Program-made: the position numbers and the translations under genes
The notes under the pieces: generated by a model
The model's database searches: none
Seen by the model: the letters and a program-made list of their open reading frames with translations, nothing else
Told to the model about the DNA's origin: nothing
Part shown: positions 16,346 through 25,157 of the stretch, piece by piece
Numbering within the stretch: position 1 is the first letter of the stretch
How the letters are laid out: each line of letters opens with the position of its first letter
Assembly: GCA_963848495.1 (NCBI GenBank)
Contig: CAWKDV010000003.1
Location: forward strand, 248,001 to 312,000
Origin: JAICJR01 sp963848495
Lineage (GTDB): Bacteria > Actinomycetota > Thermoleophilia > Solirubrobacterales > Thermoleophilaceae
Direction: 5' to 3'
DNA length: 64,000 bases

Positions 16346-17095
16346 TCAGTTCAGCGCCGACGCCAGCCGCCGCCGGTAGCGGCTTGCCAGCTCGCTGTCC
16401 GGCCCGAGCTCGGTGAAGATGGCGACCATCGTCTTGCGCACCAGGTCGCGCTCGTCCTGGTCGGAGGCCTCGCTCAGCGCCTCCTGGAGACCCTCGAGCG
16501 CGGCCTCGTAGTCGCCTAAGTCCCAGGCGACGAAGGCGTCCTCCGGCTCCTCGCCGCGGCGCGTCAGCTCGATGCGGGCGGTGAGGCCGCTCGCCAGGAA
16601 GTCGTGGGCGAGCGGGTCGAGCAGCCCGGCCGCCTCGTCGAGGTCGCCACGGCCGATCAGGAGGCGCGCCAGCGCGATCGCCGCGCCGGCGTGCTTCGGG
16701 TCGAGCTCGAGCGCACGCCGCAGCGACTCCTCGTCCTCGCCCTGAGCCGCGAGCTGGTCGGCCTCCGAGGGCACGAGCCTGTCGAAGAAGCGCTCCACCT
16801 CGGCCGGCGGGATCGCGCCCGTGAACTCGTCGACGACGCGGGCGTCCCTGAAGGCCTTCACCGCCGGGATGCCCTGCACGCGGAAGCTCTGGGCGAGCAT
16901 CTGGTTCTTGTCGACGTCGACCTTCGCAAGGTCGACCTTGCCCTCACGGCTCGTGGCCGCACGCTCGAGCGCCGGGCTGAGCGCCTTGCACGGCCCGCAC
17001 CAGTCTGCCCAGAAGTCCACGACCACGGGCACCTCGCGCGAGCGCTCGACCACGCGGTCCATGAAGTCCTGCTCACCGACCTCGAGGATGGCCAT
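16346..17095 (-). CDS. Thioredoxin-TPR protein (CnoX/YbbN-like)
   Basis: 249 residues. A thioredoxin domain with WCGPC (Cys33, Cys36) and the cis-Pro IPAVKAF is followed by a C-terminal TPR-like region (about 120-249), the layout of YbbN/CnoX, a holdase that also passes redox equivalents. ATG 17095 overlaps the stop of the cyclophilin gene (TGATG), so the pair is translationally coupled and probably serves protein folding. Confidence 0.88.
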   Translation of the reverse strand: MAILEVGEQDFMDRVVERSREVPVVVDFWADWCGPCKALSPALERAATSREGKVDLAKVDVDKNQMLAQSFRVQGIPAVKAFRDARVVDEFTGAIPPAEVERFFDRLVPSEADQLAAQGEDEESLRRALELDPKHAGAAIALARLLIGRGDLDEAAGLLDPLAHDFLASGLTARIELTRRGEEPEDAFVAWDLGDYEAALEGLQEALSEASDQDERDLVRKTMVAIFTELGPDSELASRYRRRLASALN

Positions 17096-17808
17096 CAGGG
17101 ACTCACCGTGACCTTTTGCATGACCACGGTCTGCGTGGGGGTGCCCGTCTGGTCGGCCGGATCGCCCAGCTTGCCGATCTCCTGCACCACGTCCATGCCC
17201 TTCGTGACCTTCCCGAGCAGCGCGTAGTCGGGCGGCAGCTGGGCGTCCGGCCCGGTGACCACGAAGAACTGGCTGCCGGCGCTGCCGGCCGGCTCCGTCT
17301 GCGTCTTGGCCATCGCCACCACCCCGGACGTGTAGGCGGCGTTGCGCGGCGGCGGGTCGACGGTGCTGAAGCCCGGTCCCCCCTGGCCCGTGCCGGTGGG
17401 GTCGCCGCCCTGGATCACGAAGCCGGGGACGATGCGGTGGAAGATGAGGTTGTTGAAGAAGCCCTTGCGCACCAGCCCGGCGAAGGCCGCGGTGGTGTTG
17501 GGCGAGTCCTTGACGTCGAGGGTGAAGGCGAAGGTGCCGCAGTTGGTCTGCACCGTGACCGTGTAGGTCTTGCTCGCGTCGAGCTTCTGCTTGGGCTTGG
17601 CCTGGCCGCCGTTCTTGCGCGGTGCGGGGTGCGCGACCTCCTTGCAACTGCCGCCCGACGAGGACCCCGTGGTGGCCGCCGGCGCAGACGCCTGGCTGGA
17701 GGCGCCGGAGCCCGAGGGGATCGACGCCGTCTTCGAGCTGGAGCTGCCGCAGCCGGCCGCCACGAGGGCCAGCAAGGCGAGCACGAGCGGTGGAATCACA
17801 CGACGCAC
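17095..17808 (-). CDS. Lipoprotein peptidyl-prolyl cis-trans isomerase (cyclophilin)
   Basis: About 237 residues from GTG 17808; an ATG at 17838 or TTG at 17847 is also possible. A short signal sequence ends in the lipobox LVAAGC, then a Ser/Ala/Gly-rich linker, then a cyclophilin domain with FHRIVPGFVIQGGDPTGTG and GSQFFV, which hold the catalytic Arg, Phe and Gln. It should be anchored on the outer face of the membrane and assist folding of secreted proteins. It is coupled to the thioredoxin-TPR gene. Confidence 0.88.
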   Translation of the reverse strand: MRRVIPPLVLALLALVAAGCGSSSSKTASIPSGSGASSQASAPAATTGSSSGGSCKEVAHPAPRKNGGQAKPKQKLDASKTYTVTVQTNCGTFAFTLDVKDSPNTTAAFAGLVRKGFFNNLIFHRIVPGFVIQGGDPTGTGQGGPGFSTVDPPPRNAAYTSGVVAMAKTQTEPAGSAGSQFFVVTGPDAQLPPDYALLGKVTKGMDVVQEIGKLGDPADQTGTPTQTVVMQKVTVSP

Positions 17809-17841
17809 GGCCGGTAAGGCTAGTAAGCCGCTGCGCATACG

Positions 17842-18651
17842 ATGCAACCGCCGATGCCGCTGACCCCGCTACTGCGCGAATACGAGCAGGTGATCCTCGA
17901 CCTGGACGGCTGCGTCTGGCTCGGCCCGGACCCGATTCCGGGCTCGATCGAGGCGATCGAGACCATCCGCGAGGGCGGCCTGCGGCTCGCCTTCGTGACC
18001 AACAACTCGTGGCTCACCGGCGAGGATCTTGTGACGAAGCTGTGGGGCATCGGCGTGCAGGCATCGCTCGCCGACGTGGTGACCGTGGGCGGCGCGATGC
18101 AGCACCTGCTGGCGGAGACGCGCCAGGGCCGCACCGCGTTCGTGATCGGCTCGGAGGCGATGTACCGCCACGTGAAGGACGCCGGCCTGCGCCCCCTGAA
18201 CGGCACCGACCTCGCGTCGCGCGCGGAGGTCGTGGTGGTGGGCGCGACCCTCGACATCACCTACGACGACATCAAGAACGCCTCCCTGGCCGTGCGCCGC
18301 GGCGCCGACCTGCTGGCCACCGGCCGCGATCCCACCTACCCGATGCCGGACGGCTTCTGGCCGGGAACCGGCGCTCTGCTGGCCTCGGTGGAGACCGCCT
18401 CGGGCACCACCGCCTCGATAGTCGGGAAGCCCGAGCCGCAGCTGTTCTTCACGGCGCTCGATCGCCTGGGCGAGGGCCGCACGCTCGTGATCGGCGACCG
18501 CCTCGACAGCGACGTGGCCGGCGCGGCGAAGGCGCATCTCGACGCCGCGCTCGTGCTCACGGGCGACACCAGCGCCGAGGAGGCCGCCGCCGCGAAGAAG
18601 CCGAAGCCCGTGGCCGTGGCCGCCTCGCTCAAGGAGCTCGTGGTCGCATAG
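17842..18651 (+). CDS. HAD-IIA family phosphatase (NagD/PGP-like)
   Basis: 269 residues. DLDGCVW (nucleophile Asp20), TNNS (motif II), GKPEPQLF (motif III Lys) and GDRLDSD (motif IV) define the HAD-IIA group, which hydrolyses small phosphoesters such as 2-phosphoglycolate or glycerol-3-phosphate. An alternative ATG four codons in (17854) is equally likely. It is divergent from the cyclophilin gene and 2 bp upstream of the DUF2103 gene. Confidence 0.88.
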   Translation: MQPPMPLTPLLREYEQVILDLDGCVWLGPDPIPGSIEAIETIREGGLRLAFVTNNSWLTGEDLVTKLWGIGVQASLADVVTVGGAMQHLLAETRQGRTAFVIGSEAMYRHVKDAGLRPLNGTDLASRAEVVVVGATLDITYDDIKNASLAVRRGADLLATGRDPTYPMPDGFWPGTGALLASVETASGTTASIVGKPEPQLFFTALDRLGEGRTLVIGDRLDSDVAGAAKAHLDAALVLTGDTSAEEAAAAKKPKPVAVAASLKELVVA

Positions 18652-18653
18652 CG

Positions 18654-18938
18654 ATGGCGCGCAAGACACACCACAAGCACTCCTCAACCAAGGGCTACCG
18701 CCGGTTGCTCGACGGGCTGGCGAAGATCGACGGCGTGCACCGGGTGGCGACCGGCCGGATCAAGCCACGCATGGGCTCGGGCCGGCCGATCGCTCCGATC
18801 TCGAAGGTCCGGCGGACCGACTCCGGGCTGTCGATCACGATCAACACCGACGGCGCGATCGTGGACGCCTACGTGGTGACCGACAAGCCGGACCTCGTCG
18901 AGGAGGCGATGCGCGAGCGCGGCTGGACCGCCCCGTAG
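18654..18938 (+). CDS. DUF2103 family protein, putative metal-binding
   Basis: 94 residues from ATG 18654. The opening ARKTHHKHSSTKGYRRLLDG and the GRIKPRMGSG segment match DUF2103, annotated as predicted metal-binding on account of its His-rich N-terminus. The function is unknown. It follows the HAD gene at once and overlaps the convergent phosphatase-like gene by 70 bp at its 3' end, a large overlap for two genes that both look real. Confidence 0.72.
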   Translation: MARKTHHKHSSTKGYRRLLDGLAKIDGVHRVATGRIKPRMGSGRPIAPISKVRRTDSGLSITINTDGAIVDAYVVTDKPDLVEEAMRERGWTAP

Positions 18939-19393
18939 TCGACCCCGAGCAGCGCCGCGGCCTCGGGCGTGACGGTGAGGCCCGCCTCGATCGCCTCGCC
19001 CAGCGCGGCCTCGAGCGAGATGTCGCGCGCCTCGTGCAGGTGCGCCGCGCAGACCGCCGCCACGAAGTCGGTGTGGCGGTTGCCGTGCAGCGCCACCGCT
19101 CCGCGCTTGCGCGTTTCCCGCCGCAGCAGCCCGATCAGCTCGTCGAGCGCCTCGCCGCCCTCCGCACACGACGCGACCGGCGTGTGGTGCCAGTCGAGGC
19201 CGGCGGCCTCGTAGTCCGGCAGGTTGTGGCGCGTGGTCATCGTGCTGATCACGAGCCGCACGCCCTTCGCGCGCAGGTACTCGATCTCCGCGGCCCGCCG
19301 CTCGGGCCGGTGGCTGCGGCCGCCGCCGCCCGGCCGCTCCATCGCGCACAGCTTCCGCGGCCGCGCCCACCAGATCCTGCGAGGTGCATCCAT
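18869..19393 (-). CDS. Dual-specificity-phosphatase-like protein lacking the catalytic Cys
   Basis: 174 residues from ATG 19393. The start PRRIWWARPRKLCAMERPG, then EYLRAKGVRLVIST, follows the pattern of bacterial DSP/tyrosine-phosphatase domains. At the place of the signature HCxxGxxR it reads LHGNRHTDFVAAV (His103), so the catalytic Cys and Arg are missing. It may be a pseudophosphatase that binds without cleaving. It is divergent from the class II amidotransferase operon. Confidence 0.6.
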   Translation of the reverse strand: MDAPRRIWWARPRKLCAMERPGGGGRSHRPERRAAEIEYLRAKGVRLVISTMTTRHNLPDYEAAGLDWHHTPVASCAEGGEALDELIGLLRRETRKRGAVALHGNRHTDFVAAVCAAHLHEARDISLEAALGEAIEAGLTVTPEAAALLGVDYGAVQPRSRIASSTRSGLSVTT

Positions 19394-19451
19394 ACGTCGC
19401 CTTTCAGTCGTCTTTAAGCTGTGAAGCCGTGAGCGACGGGTTCTCTCCCCC

Positions 19452-20264
19452 ATGTGCCGCGTACTCGGCTGCGTAGCCGCAGACGCCGTCTCGATGCGGC
19501 ACGAGCTGCTCGAGGCCCACAACCCGCTGATCCGCCAGTCCGAGCACCACGACTCCGGCTGGGGAATGGCCGTCTACAACCGCGGCCAGGGCGACGAGCC
19601 GACCTGCGTCCGCTTCCCCGAGGCCGCGTTCACCGACGACGGCTTCGCGGACGCGACGGCCATGCGCGGGCGGATCTTCAACGCGCACCTGCGGCGGGCC
19701 ACGATGGGCGGGCTGATGCTCGACAACACGCACCCCTTCTGCCTCGGCCCCTATTCCTTCTGCCACAACGGCACGGTGCTGCACTTCCCGCGGCTGCTCG
19801 AGCTGGGAGTGCCGAAGCCGAAGGGCAACACGGACAGCGAGCACCTCTTCAACTACCTGATGACGCACCTCGACCGGGGCGACATCGTCGGCTCGCTGCG
19901 GCGGCTCGCGGAGGGCGTGATCACCCGCTCGCAGTTCTCGGGACTCAACTTCCTGTTCGGCGACGGCGAGCGCCTCTACGCCTACCGGCTCGGTGTGTTC
20001 GAGCTGCACTGGCTGCACCGGCCCGGACAGCTGCTCGTCGCCAGCGAGCGGATCACCGACGAGCCCTGGCACAGCGTGGCGCAGGACGTGCTGCTCACGC
20101 TCGACCCGCGCGACGTCGAGGAGCCGCATGCGCAGCGGCTCGTCGGCGACGAGATGATGGCGCGCGCCGACATCGTGAAGTACGAGGAGGGCTCGGAGCT
20201 GCGCGGCGAGGCGCGCGGCAGGTTCGCCGAGGAGCGCGCGGCCCGGATGGCCGCGGCCGAGTGA
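19452..20264 (+). CDS. Class II glutamine amidotransferase
   Basis: 270 residues. After Met removal Cys2 would be the N-terminal nucleophile (CRVLGCVA), followed by DSGWGMAVY, RIFNAHLRRATMG and FCHNGTV, the standard Ntn glutaminase pattern of YafJ/EgtC-like proteins. The acceptor is unknown. It is the first gene of a run of five coupled genes that includes murT/gatD, so a role in cell-wall or lipid amidation is possible. Confidence 0.87.
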   Translation: MCRVLGCVAADAVSMRHELLEAHNPLIRQSEHHDSGWGMAVYNRGQGDEPTCVRFPEAAFTDDGFADATAMRGRIFNAHLRRATMGGLMLDNTHPFCLGPYSFCHNGTVLHFPRLLELGVPKPKGNTDSEHLFNYLMTHLDRGDIVGSLRRLAEGVITRSQFSGLNFLFGDGERLYAYRLGVFELHWLHRPGQLLVASERITDEPWHSVAQDVLLTLDPRDVEEPHAQRLVGDEMMARADIVKYEEGSELRGEARGRFAEERAARMAAAE

Positions 20265-21136
20265 CGCAGGGCCTCGCGCTGTTCGTGAACCCAGCCGCCG
20301 CAGGCGGTCGGCCTGCGCACATCGTCCCCGTGGTCCGTGCGGAGCTCGACCGCCTGGAGGTCGGCTACCGCGTGCTCGACACCCGCAGCATCGAGCACGC
20401 CCGCGAGGAGGCACTCGTCGCGGCCGCGGAGGGCGAGACCGTGGTGGCGATCGGCGGCGACGGACTGGTGGGCTGCCTCGCGGGAGCGCTGCAGGGAACC
20501 GACAGCGCGCTGGGGATCGTGCCGGCGGGACGCGGCAACGACCTCGCGCGCGTGCTCGGCATCCCGCGCGACGATGCGGCCGCCGCCGCCCGCATCGTGG
20601 TCGACGGCAAGGAGCGGAGGATCGATGTCGGCGCCGTGAACGGCAAGCCCTTCGTCGGCATCGCCACGGTTGGCTTCGACTCCGAGGCGAACAAGACCGC
20701 GAACGAGGCCCGCTACGTGAAGGGCGACCTCGTCTACCTGTACGCCGGCCTTCGCACCCTCGCCGGCTGGAAGCACGCGACCTTCGACGTGACCGTCGAC
20801 GGCCAGCGGCACACGATGCGCGGCTTCAACGTGGCGGTCGGGAACTCGAAGGCGTACGGCGGCGGCATGATGCTGATGCCGCACGCGCAGCTCGATGACG
20901 GCCGCCTCGACGTGATGATGGTCCAGGCGCACTCCAAGCTCCGCTGGCTCGCGAGCGTGCCCAAGGTCTTCAAGGGCACGCACGTGGACAACCCGGCGAT
21001 CCGCTGGCTGACCGGCGCCGAGGTCGAGATCAGTGCCGACCGGCCCTTCACCGTATACGCCGACGGCGACCCGATCGCCGACCTGCCTGCCACGATCAGC
21101 GTGGCAAGGCAGTGTCTGCGCGTGATCGTTCCCTGA
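20261..21136 (+). CDS. Diacylglycerol kinase-like lipid kinase (YegS/DagK family)
   Basis: 291 residues from GTG 20261, overlapping the previous stop. VNPAAAGG and the nucleotide loop VAIGGDGLVG (GGDG at 65-68), then IVPAGRGNDLARVLGIP, are the hallmarks of the DAGK catalytic domain. It probably phosphorylates diacylglycerol or a related lipid at the membrane, recycling lipid for phospholipid synthesis. It is coupled to murT by TGATG. Confidence 0.9.
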   Translation: MTQGLALFVNPAAAGGRPAHIVPVVRAELDRLEVGYRVLDTRSIEHAREEALVAAAEGETVVAIGGDGLVGCLAGALQGTDSALGIVPAGRGNDLARVLGIPRDDAAAAARIVVDGKERRIDVGAVNGKPFVGIATVGFDSEANKTANEARYVKGDLVYLYAGLRTLAGWKHATFDVTVDGQRHTMRGFNVAVGNSKAYGGGMMLMPHAQLDDGRLDVMMVQAHSKLRWLASVPKVFKGTHVDNPAIRWLTGAEVEISADRPFTVYADGDPIADLPATISVARQCLRVIVP

Positions 21137-22491
21137 TGCTCTCGATCAAGCTCGCCCTCGCCCGCGCGCTGCGGGCCGTGAGCCGCCGCCTCGGGCGGAC
21201 CGGCGGCACCACGCTGCCCGGACGCGTGCTGCTGCGGCTCGACAGCGATTCGATCGGCGAGCTGGGCCGGCGGCTCCAGCGCGGCTCCGTGCTCGTGTCC
21301 GCCACCAACGGGAAGACCACCACCTCGTCGATGCTGGCGGGCGTGCTGGAGCGATCGGGCGCGGCCGTGGTGCACAACCGCGCCGGCTCGAACATGAACT
21401 GGGGCGTGGCCACCGCGCTGCTCGACGCCGGCCGCGAGCCCGGCCAGATCGGGCTGTTCGAGGTCGACGAGGCCTGGCTCGCGCCGGTGGCGCGCGAGCT
21501 CGACCCGTCGCTCCTGCTCCTGTCGAACCTGTTCCGCGACCAGCTCGACCGCTACGGCGAGCTCGAGCTGCTGGCCGACCGCTGGGCCGAGCTGGTGGCG
21601 GAGCGCGACGGGCGCACCACGTTCGTGCTGAACGCGGACGACCCGCTGGTGGCGGACCTCGGCCGCGACCGCTCGCGCGTCGTCTACTTCGGCGTGGAGG
21701 ATCCCTCCCACTCGCTCGAGTCGCTCGAGCACGCGTCCGACTCGAAGCGCTGCCGCAACTGCGGTCACGAGTACGTCTACGAGGCGGTCTACCTGGGCCA
21801 CCTCGGCCGCTACCGCTGCCCGAGCTGCGGGCGCGAGCGGCCCCGGCCTCAGGTGGCGGCCGAGCGCGTGAGCCTGCATGGCATGTCGGGATCGGACGTT
21901 CGGATCGCCACACCCGCCGGGGCGATCGAGCTGAGGCTCCCCCTCCCCGGCCTCTACAACGTCTACAACGCGCTGGCCGCCACCGCCGCAGCGCTCGAGC
22001 TGGGGGCCACGCCCGAGCAGGTGCGCGCCGCGCTGACCGAGTTCGCGTCGGTCTTCGGGCGTGTGGAGCGGCTCTCGCTGGGCTCGCGGGAGCTGGCGAT
22101 CCTGCTCGTGAAGAACCCGGCCGGGGCCAACGAGGTGCTGCGCACGCTGATGCTCGAGGAGGGGCGGCTCGACCTCTGGATCGCGCTGAACGACCGCATC
22201 GCCGACGGGCGCGACGTCTCCTGGATCTGGGACGCGGACTTCGAGGTGCTCGCGGGACGCGTCCGCCATGTGACCTGCTCGGGCACACGCGCCGAGGAGA
22301 TGGCGCTGCGGCTGAAGTACGCCGGCGTGGACGCTCCGATCGCGGTCGAGCGCGAGCTGGGCCCGTCGCTCGATGCCGCGGCCGCGGCCGGCAACGGCCA
22401 GCCGCTGTACGCGCTTCCCACCTACACGGCGCTGCTCGAGCTGCGCCGGCTCCTGTCGGACCGCGGTGTGGCCCGGAGGTGGTCCGAGTGA
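21136..22491 (+). CDS. murT: Lipid II isoglutaminyl synthase, MurT subunit
   Basis: 451 residues from ATG 21136. Mur-ligase P-loop VSATNGKTTT (Lys60), a Zn-ribbon insert (Cys207, 210, 229, 232) and a C-terminal DUF1727 domain are the MurT layout. With GatD it converts D-Glu of the lipid II stem to D-isoglutamine using ATP and glutamine-derived ammonia. The start overlaps the lipid kinase stop. Unusually, a methyltransferase gene lies between it and gatD. Confidence 0.93.
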   Translation: MLSIKLALARALRAVSRRLGRTGGTTLPGRVLLRLDSDSIGELGRRLQRGSVLVSATNGKTTTSSMLAGVLERSGAAVVHNRAGSNMNWGVATALLDAGREPGQIGLFEVDEAWLAPVARELDPSLLLLSNLFRDQLDRYGELELLADRWAELVAERDGRTTFVLNADDPLVADLGRDRSRVVYFGVEDPSHSLESLEHASDSKRCRNCGHEYVYEAVYLGHLGRYRCPSCGRERPRPQVAAERVSLHGMSGSDVRIATPAGAIELRLPLPGLYNVYNALAATAAALELGATPEQVRAALTEFASVFGRVERLSLGSRELAILLVKNPAGANEVLRTLMLEEGRLDLWIALNDRIADGRDVSWIWDADFEVLAGRVRHVTCSGTRAEEMALRLKYAGVDAPIAVERELGPSLDAAAAAGNGQPLYALPTYTALLELRRLLSDRGVARRWSE

Positions 22492-23228
22492 GCCAGCGAA
22501 TGGTCGACGAGGCGGTGATCTGGCACGATGTGGAGTGCGCGTCGTACGGGGTCGACCTGCCGCTCTGGGAAGCGCTCGCCGCCGACTGGCCCGGGCCCCT
22601 GCTCGACCTCGGCTGCGGCACGGGCCGGGTGGCGCTGCACCTGGCGGCCCGCCGGCACGACGTGACCGGGCTCGACTCAGACCCCGCGCTCGTCGCCGCC
22701 CTGTCGGCGCGCGCACGCGAGCGCGGGCTGCGCGTCCGCGCCGGCGTGGGCGACGCTCGCACGTTCGACCTTGGCCGCGAGTTCGCGCTGGTGATCGCGC
22801 CGATGCAGGTCGTGCAGCTCATGGGCGGCGCCGGCGGGCGAGCCGACCTCCTGCGCTCGGCGCGCCGCCACCTGCGTCCTGGATCCGCCTTTGCGGCGGC
22901 GCTGGCCGATCCGTTCGAGGGCATCCCGGAGGGCGAGGCGCTGGCGCCGCTGCCCGATGTGCGCGAGGAGGATGGCTGGGTCTTCTCGAGCACGCCCGTG
23001 ACGGTGCGCGCCGATGGCGACGGCACGCTGATCGAGCGTCTACGTCAGGCCGTGTCGCCCGGCGGCGAGCTCACCGAGTCGGCCGGCGTCGTGCGGCTCG
23101 ACCGCATCACCGCCGCCGAGCTCGAGGAGGAGGCCAGTCGCCTCGGCTTTCGCGCGCTCGAGCGGCGCAGCGTCCCGGAGACCGACGGCTATGTGGGCAG
23201 CGCCGTGGTCTTGCTGGAGGCGGCGTGA
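22488..23228 (+). CDS. Class I SAM-dependent methyltransferase
   Basis: 246 residues from GTG 22488. Motif I LLDLGCGTGRVALHLA and the Asp-containing motif II GLDSDPALV are clear. It overlaps murT by 4 nt upstream and gatD by 4 nt downstream, so it is translated with them. The substrate is unknown; context suggests a cell-wall precursor or lipid, but nothing in the sequence proves it. Confidence 0.85.
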   Translation: MSQRMVDEAVIWHDVECASYGVDLPLWEALAADWPGPLLDLGCGTGRVALHLAARRHDVTGLDSDPALVAALSARARERGLRVRAGVGDARTFDLGREFALVIAPMQVVQLMGGAGGRADLLRSARRHLRPGSAFAAALADPFEGIPEGEALAPLPDVREEDGWVFSSTPVTVRADGDGTLIERLRQAVSPGGELTESAGVVRLDRITAAELEEEASRLGFRALERRSVPETDGYVGSAVVLLEAA

Positions 23229-23953
23229 CCGTGCTGACGCTGCGTCTCTGCGCCCTCTATCCCGACCTGATGAACATCTACGCAGACCGCGGCAACATCG
23301 CGGTGCTGCGCGCCCGCTGCGAGTGGCGCGGCCTCGGCTTCGAGCTGTCGTCGTCCGGCCTCGAGGAGCCGCTCGATCCGGACGCCGCCGACTTCTTCTA
23401 CATCGGCGGCGGCCAGGACCGCGACCAGGTGGCGGTGGCCGAGGACATGGTCGCCACCAAGCGCCGGGCGCTGCACGCCGCCCAGGACCGCGGCGCGGTG
23501 ATCCTCGCCGTGTGCGGCGGCTACCAGCTCCTGGGCTCGAGCTACCAGCTCGGCACCCTGGTACTGCCGGGCGTCGGGCTGGTGGACCTGCACACCGTGC
23601 GCGAAGAGGGCCCGCGGCTTATCGGCAACTGCGCGATCGAGGCCGACCTCGGCGACGGGCCGCGCGTGATCGCCGGGTTCGAGAACCACGGCGGGCGCAC
23701 CCACCTCGGCCCCCGTGAGCGGCCGCTTGGTCGCGTGCTGAAGGGCTTCGGCAACAACGGCCGCGACGGCTTCGAGGGCGTGCAACGCGGCAACACGATC
23801 GGCACTTACCTGCACGGGCCGCTGCTGCCGAAGAACATCTGGCTGGCCGACCGCCTGATCGAGCTCGCGCTGGGCATCGAGCTCGAGCCGCTCGGGGACG
23901 ACTCGCTGGAGGAGGCCGCGCACGCCAGCGCGATGCGCGCCGCGGGCGTCTAG
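23225..23953 (+). CDS. gatD: Lipid II isoglutaminyl synthase, GatD glutaminase subunit
   Basis: 242 residues from GTG 23225. A CobB/CobQ-type class I amidotransferase: AVCGGYQLLG carries the nucleophile Cys97 and TYLHGPLLP the catalytic His near residue 200. It supplies ammonia to MurT. It is the last gene of the coupled operon and overlaps the convergent GST-like gene by 4 bp. Confidence 0.93.
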   Translation: MTVLTLRLCALYPDLMNIYADRGNIAVLRARCEWRGLGFELSSSGLEEPLDPDAADFFYIGGGQDRDQVAVAEDMVATKRRALHAAQDRGAVILAVCGGYQLLGSSYQLGTLVLPGVGLVDLHTVREEGPRLIGNCAIEADLGDGPRVIAGFENHGGRTHLGPRERPLGRVLKGFGNNGRDGFEGVQRGNTIGTYLHGPLLPKNIWLADRLIELALGIELEPLGDDSLEEAAHASAMRAAGV

Positions 23954-24702
23954 GCCGCGACCTGGTTGAGCGGCTCCAGCACGTCCGCGGGGAACAGCGG
24001 CGGGAAGCTGCCCGGGTAGTGCGGGGCGATCCGCAGCGCGTGCTTGCCGGCCGGGCGCCGCTCGACCAGCGGGCGCAGGTCCTCGAACCACATCAGCGCG
24101 CGGGTGGTCGGCGCGATCATGAAGTCGGCCGCGCCGGGATTGTTCGCGTCGAGCTTGCCGGCCGCGATCCAGGCGTCGATGCGGTCGAGCATCGGCGGCA
24201 GCTCCGCGAGCGTGCGACGCACGTTGTCGTCGTTCGAGTGGTTGTAGCGCGAGGAGACCCAGACGTTGGGCCGCGCGGTCCGCGTCGCGATGGCGCGCGG
24301 GAGGATCATGCGCGAGTCCTCGAGCAGCGTGCGCATCGCGGCCGGCCGCTTCAGGAGCGCGTAGGGCACGAGGCGCCGCATCGCCGCCTGGAAGGTCTGC
24401 TCGCCCCAGCTCACGGCCTCCTCCACCTCGCGCCGGCGCATCGGATCCGCGGGGTAGAGCGCCGGGCCGGTGCGCGCCTCGTCGAGCGCGTGCATGATCG
24501 CCACGCTGCCGTGGACCTTGCGCCCGTCGATCACGATCCCCGGCACGGTCATGCCGCCGAAGCCCCGCAGCAGCATCCCGATCCGGTGCTGGACGGGGAT
24601 CAGGTCCACCCGCCGGTACTCCACGCCCTTGTGCTCGAGCGCGAGCTGCACGGCGAGCACGGCGTTCGAACTCGGGATGCCGTACAGCTTGACCGGCGTC
24701 AT
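23950..24702 (-). CDS. Glutathione S-transferase-like protein
   Basis: 250 residues. A thioredoxin-fold N-terminal domain (KLYGIPSSNAVLAVQLALEH; VPGIVIDGRKVHGSVAIMH with the VPG cis-Pro and the Ser of the GSH-gamma-Glu site) and an all-helical C-terminal domain. Actinobacteria usually make mycothiol or ergothioneine rather than glutathione, so the thiol used is open. Monocistronic by position. Confidence 0.8.
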   Translation of the reverse strand: MTPVKLYGIPSSNAVLAVQLALEHKGVEYRRVDLIPVQHRIGMLLRGFGGMTVPGIVIDGRKVHGSVAIMHALDEARTGPALYPADPMRRREVEEAVSWGEQTFQAAMRRLVPYALLKRPAAMRTLLEDSRMILPRAIATRTARPNVWVSSRYNHSNDDNVRRTLAELPPMLDRIDAWIAAGKLDANNPGAADFMIAPTTRALMWFEDLRPLVERRPAGKHALRIAPHYPGSFPPLFPADVLEPLNQVAA

Positions 24703-24725
24703 GAGCGGACTCTACGGCAGCGGCA

Positions 24726-25157
24726 CTACCTACCGCTGGAGCCGAATCCGCCGGTTCCGCGGACGGTCTCGTCGAGCGATTCGACCTCGACCAGCTCAGG
24801 TGCCTCGTGGCGCACCAGCAGCAGCTGCGCGATGCGGTCGCCCGGCGCGATCTCGAAGGATTCGCGCGGATCGGTGTTGAGGAGCAGCACTCGCACCTCC
24901 CCCCGATAGCCCGAGTCGATCAGCCCGGGTGCGTTCGGCAGGGTGATGCCGTGGCGGGCGGCCAGGCCGGAGCGCGGCAGCACCAGGCCCGCCCAGCCGT
25001 CCGGAATGGCGACCGCGACGCCCGTGCCCACGCTGGCACGCTCACCGGGACCGAGCCGAGCCGGCTCGACCGCGTACAGGTCGTAGCCGGCGTCGCCGTG
25101 GTGGGCGCGTGTGGGCTCGCGCGCGTCGTCGCTCAGGCGCGCGAAGCGGAGCGTCAC
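24726..25157 (-). CDS. dut: dUTP diphosphatase
   Basis: 143 residues, the usual trimeric dUTPase length. All five motifs are present: DAGYDLYA, PRSGLA, NAPGLIDSGYRGE (catalytic Asp), RIAQLLL and the C-terminal RGTGGFGSSG arm. It hydrolyses dUTP to dUMP. Its ATG overlaps the stop of hflX by 4 nt, so the two are co-translated. Confidence 0.96.
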   Translation of the reverse strand: MTLRFARLSDDAREPTRAHHGDAGYDLYAVEPARLGPGERASVGTGVAVAIPDGWAGLVLPRSGLAARHGITLPNAPGLIDSGYRGEVRVLLLNTDPRESFEIAPGDRIAQLLLVRHEAPELVEVESLDETVRGTGGFGSSGR

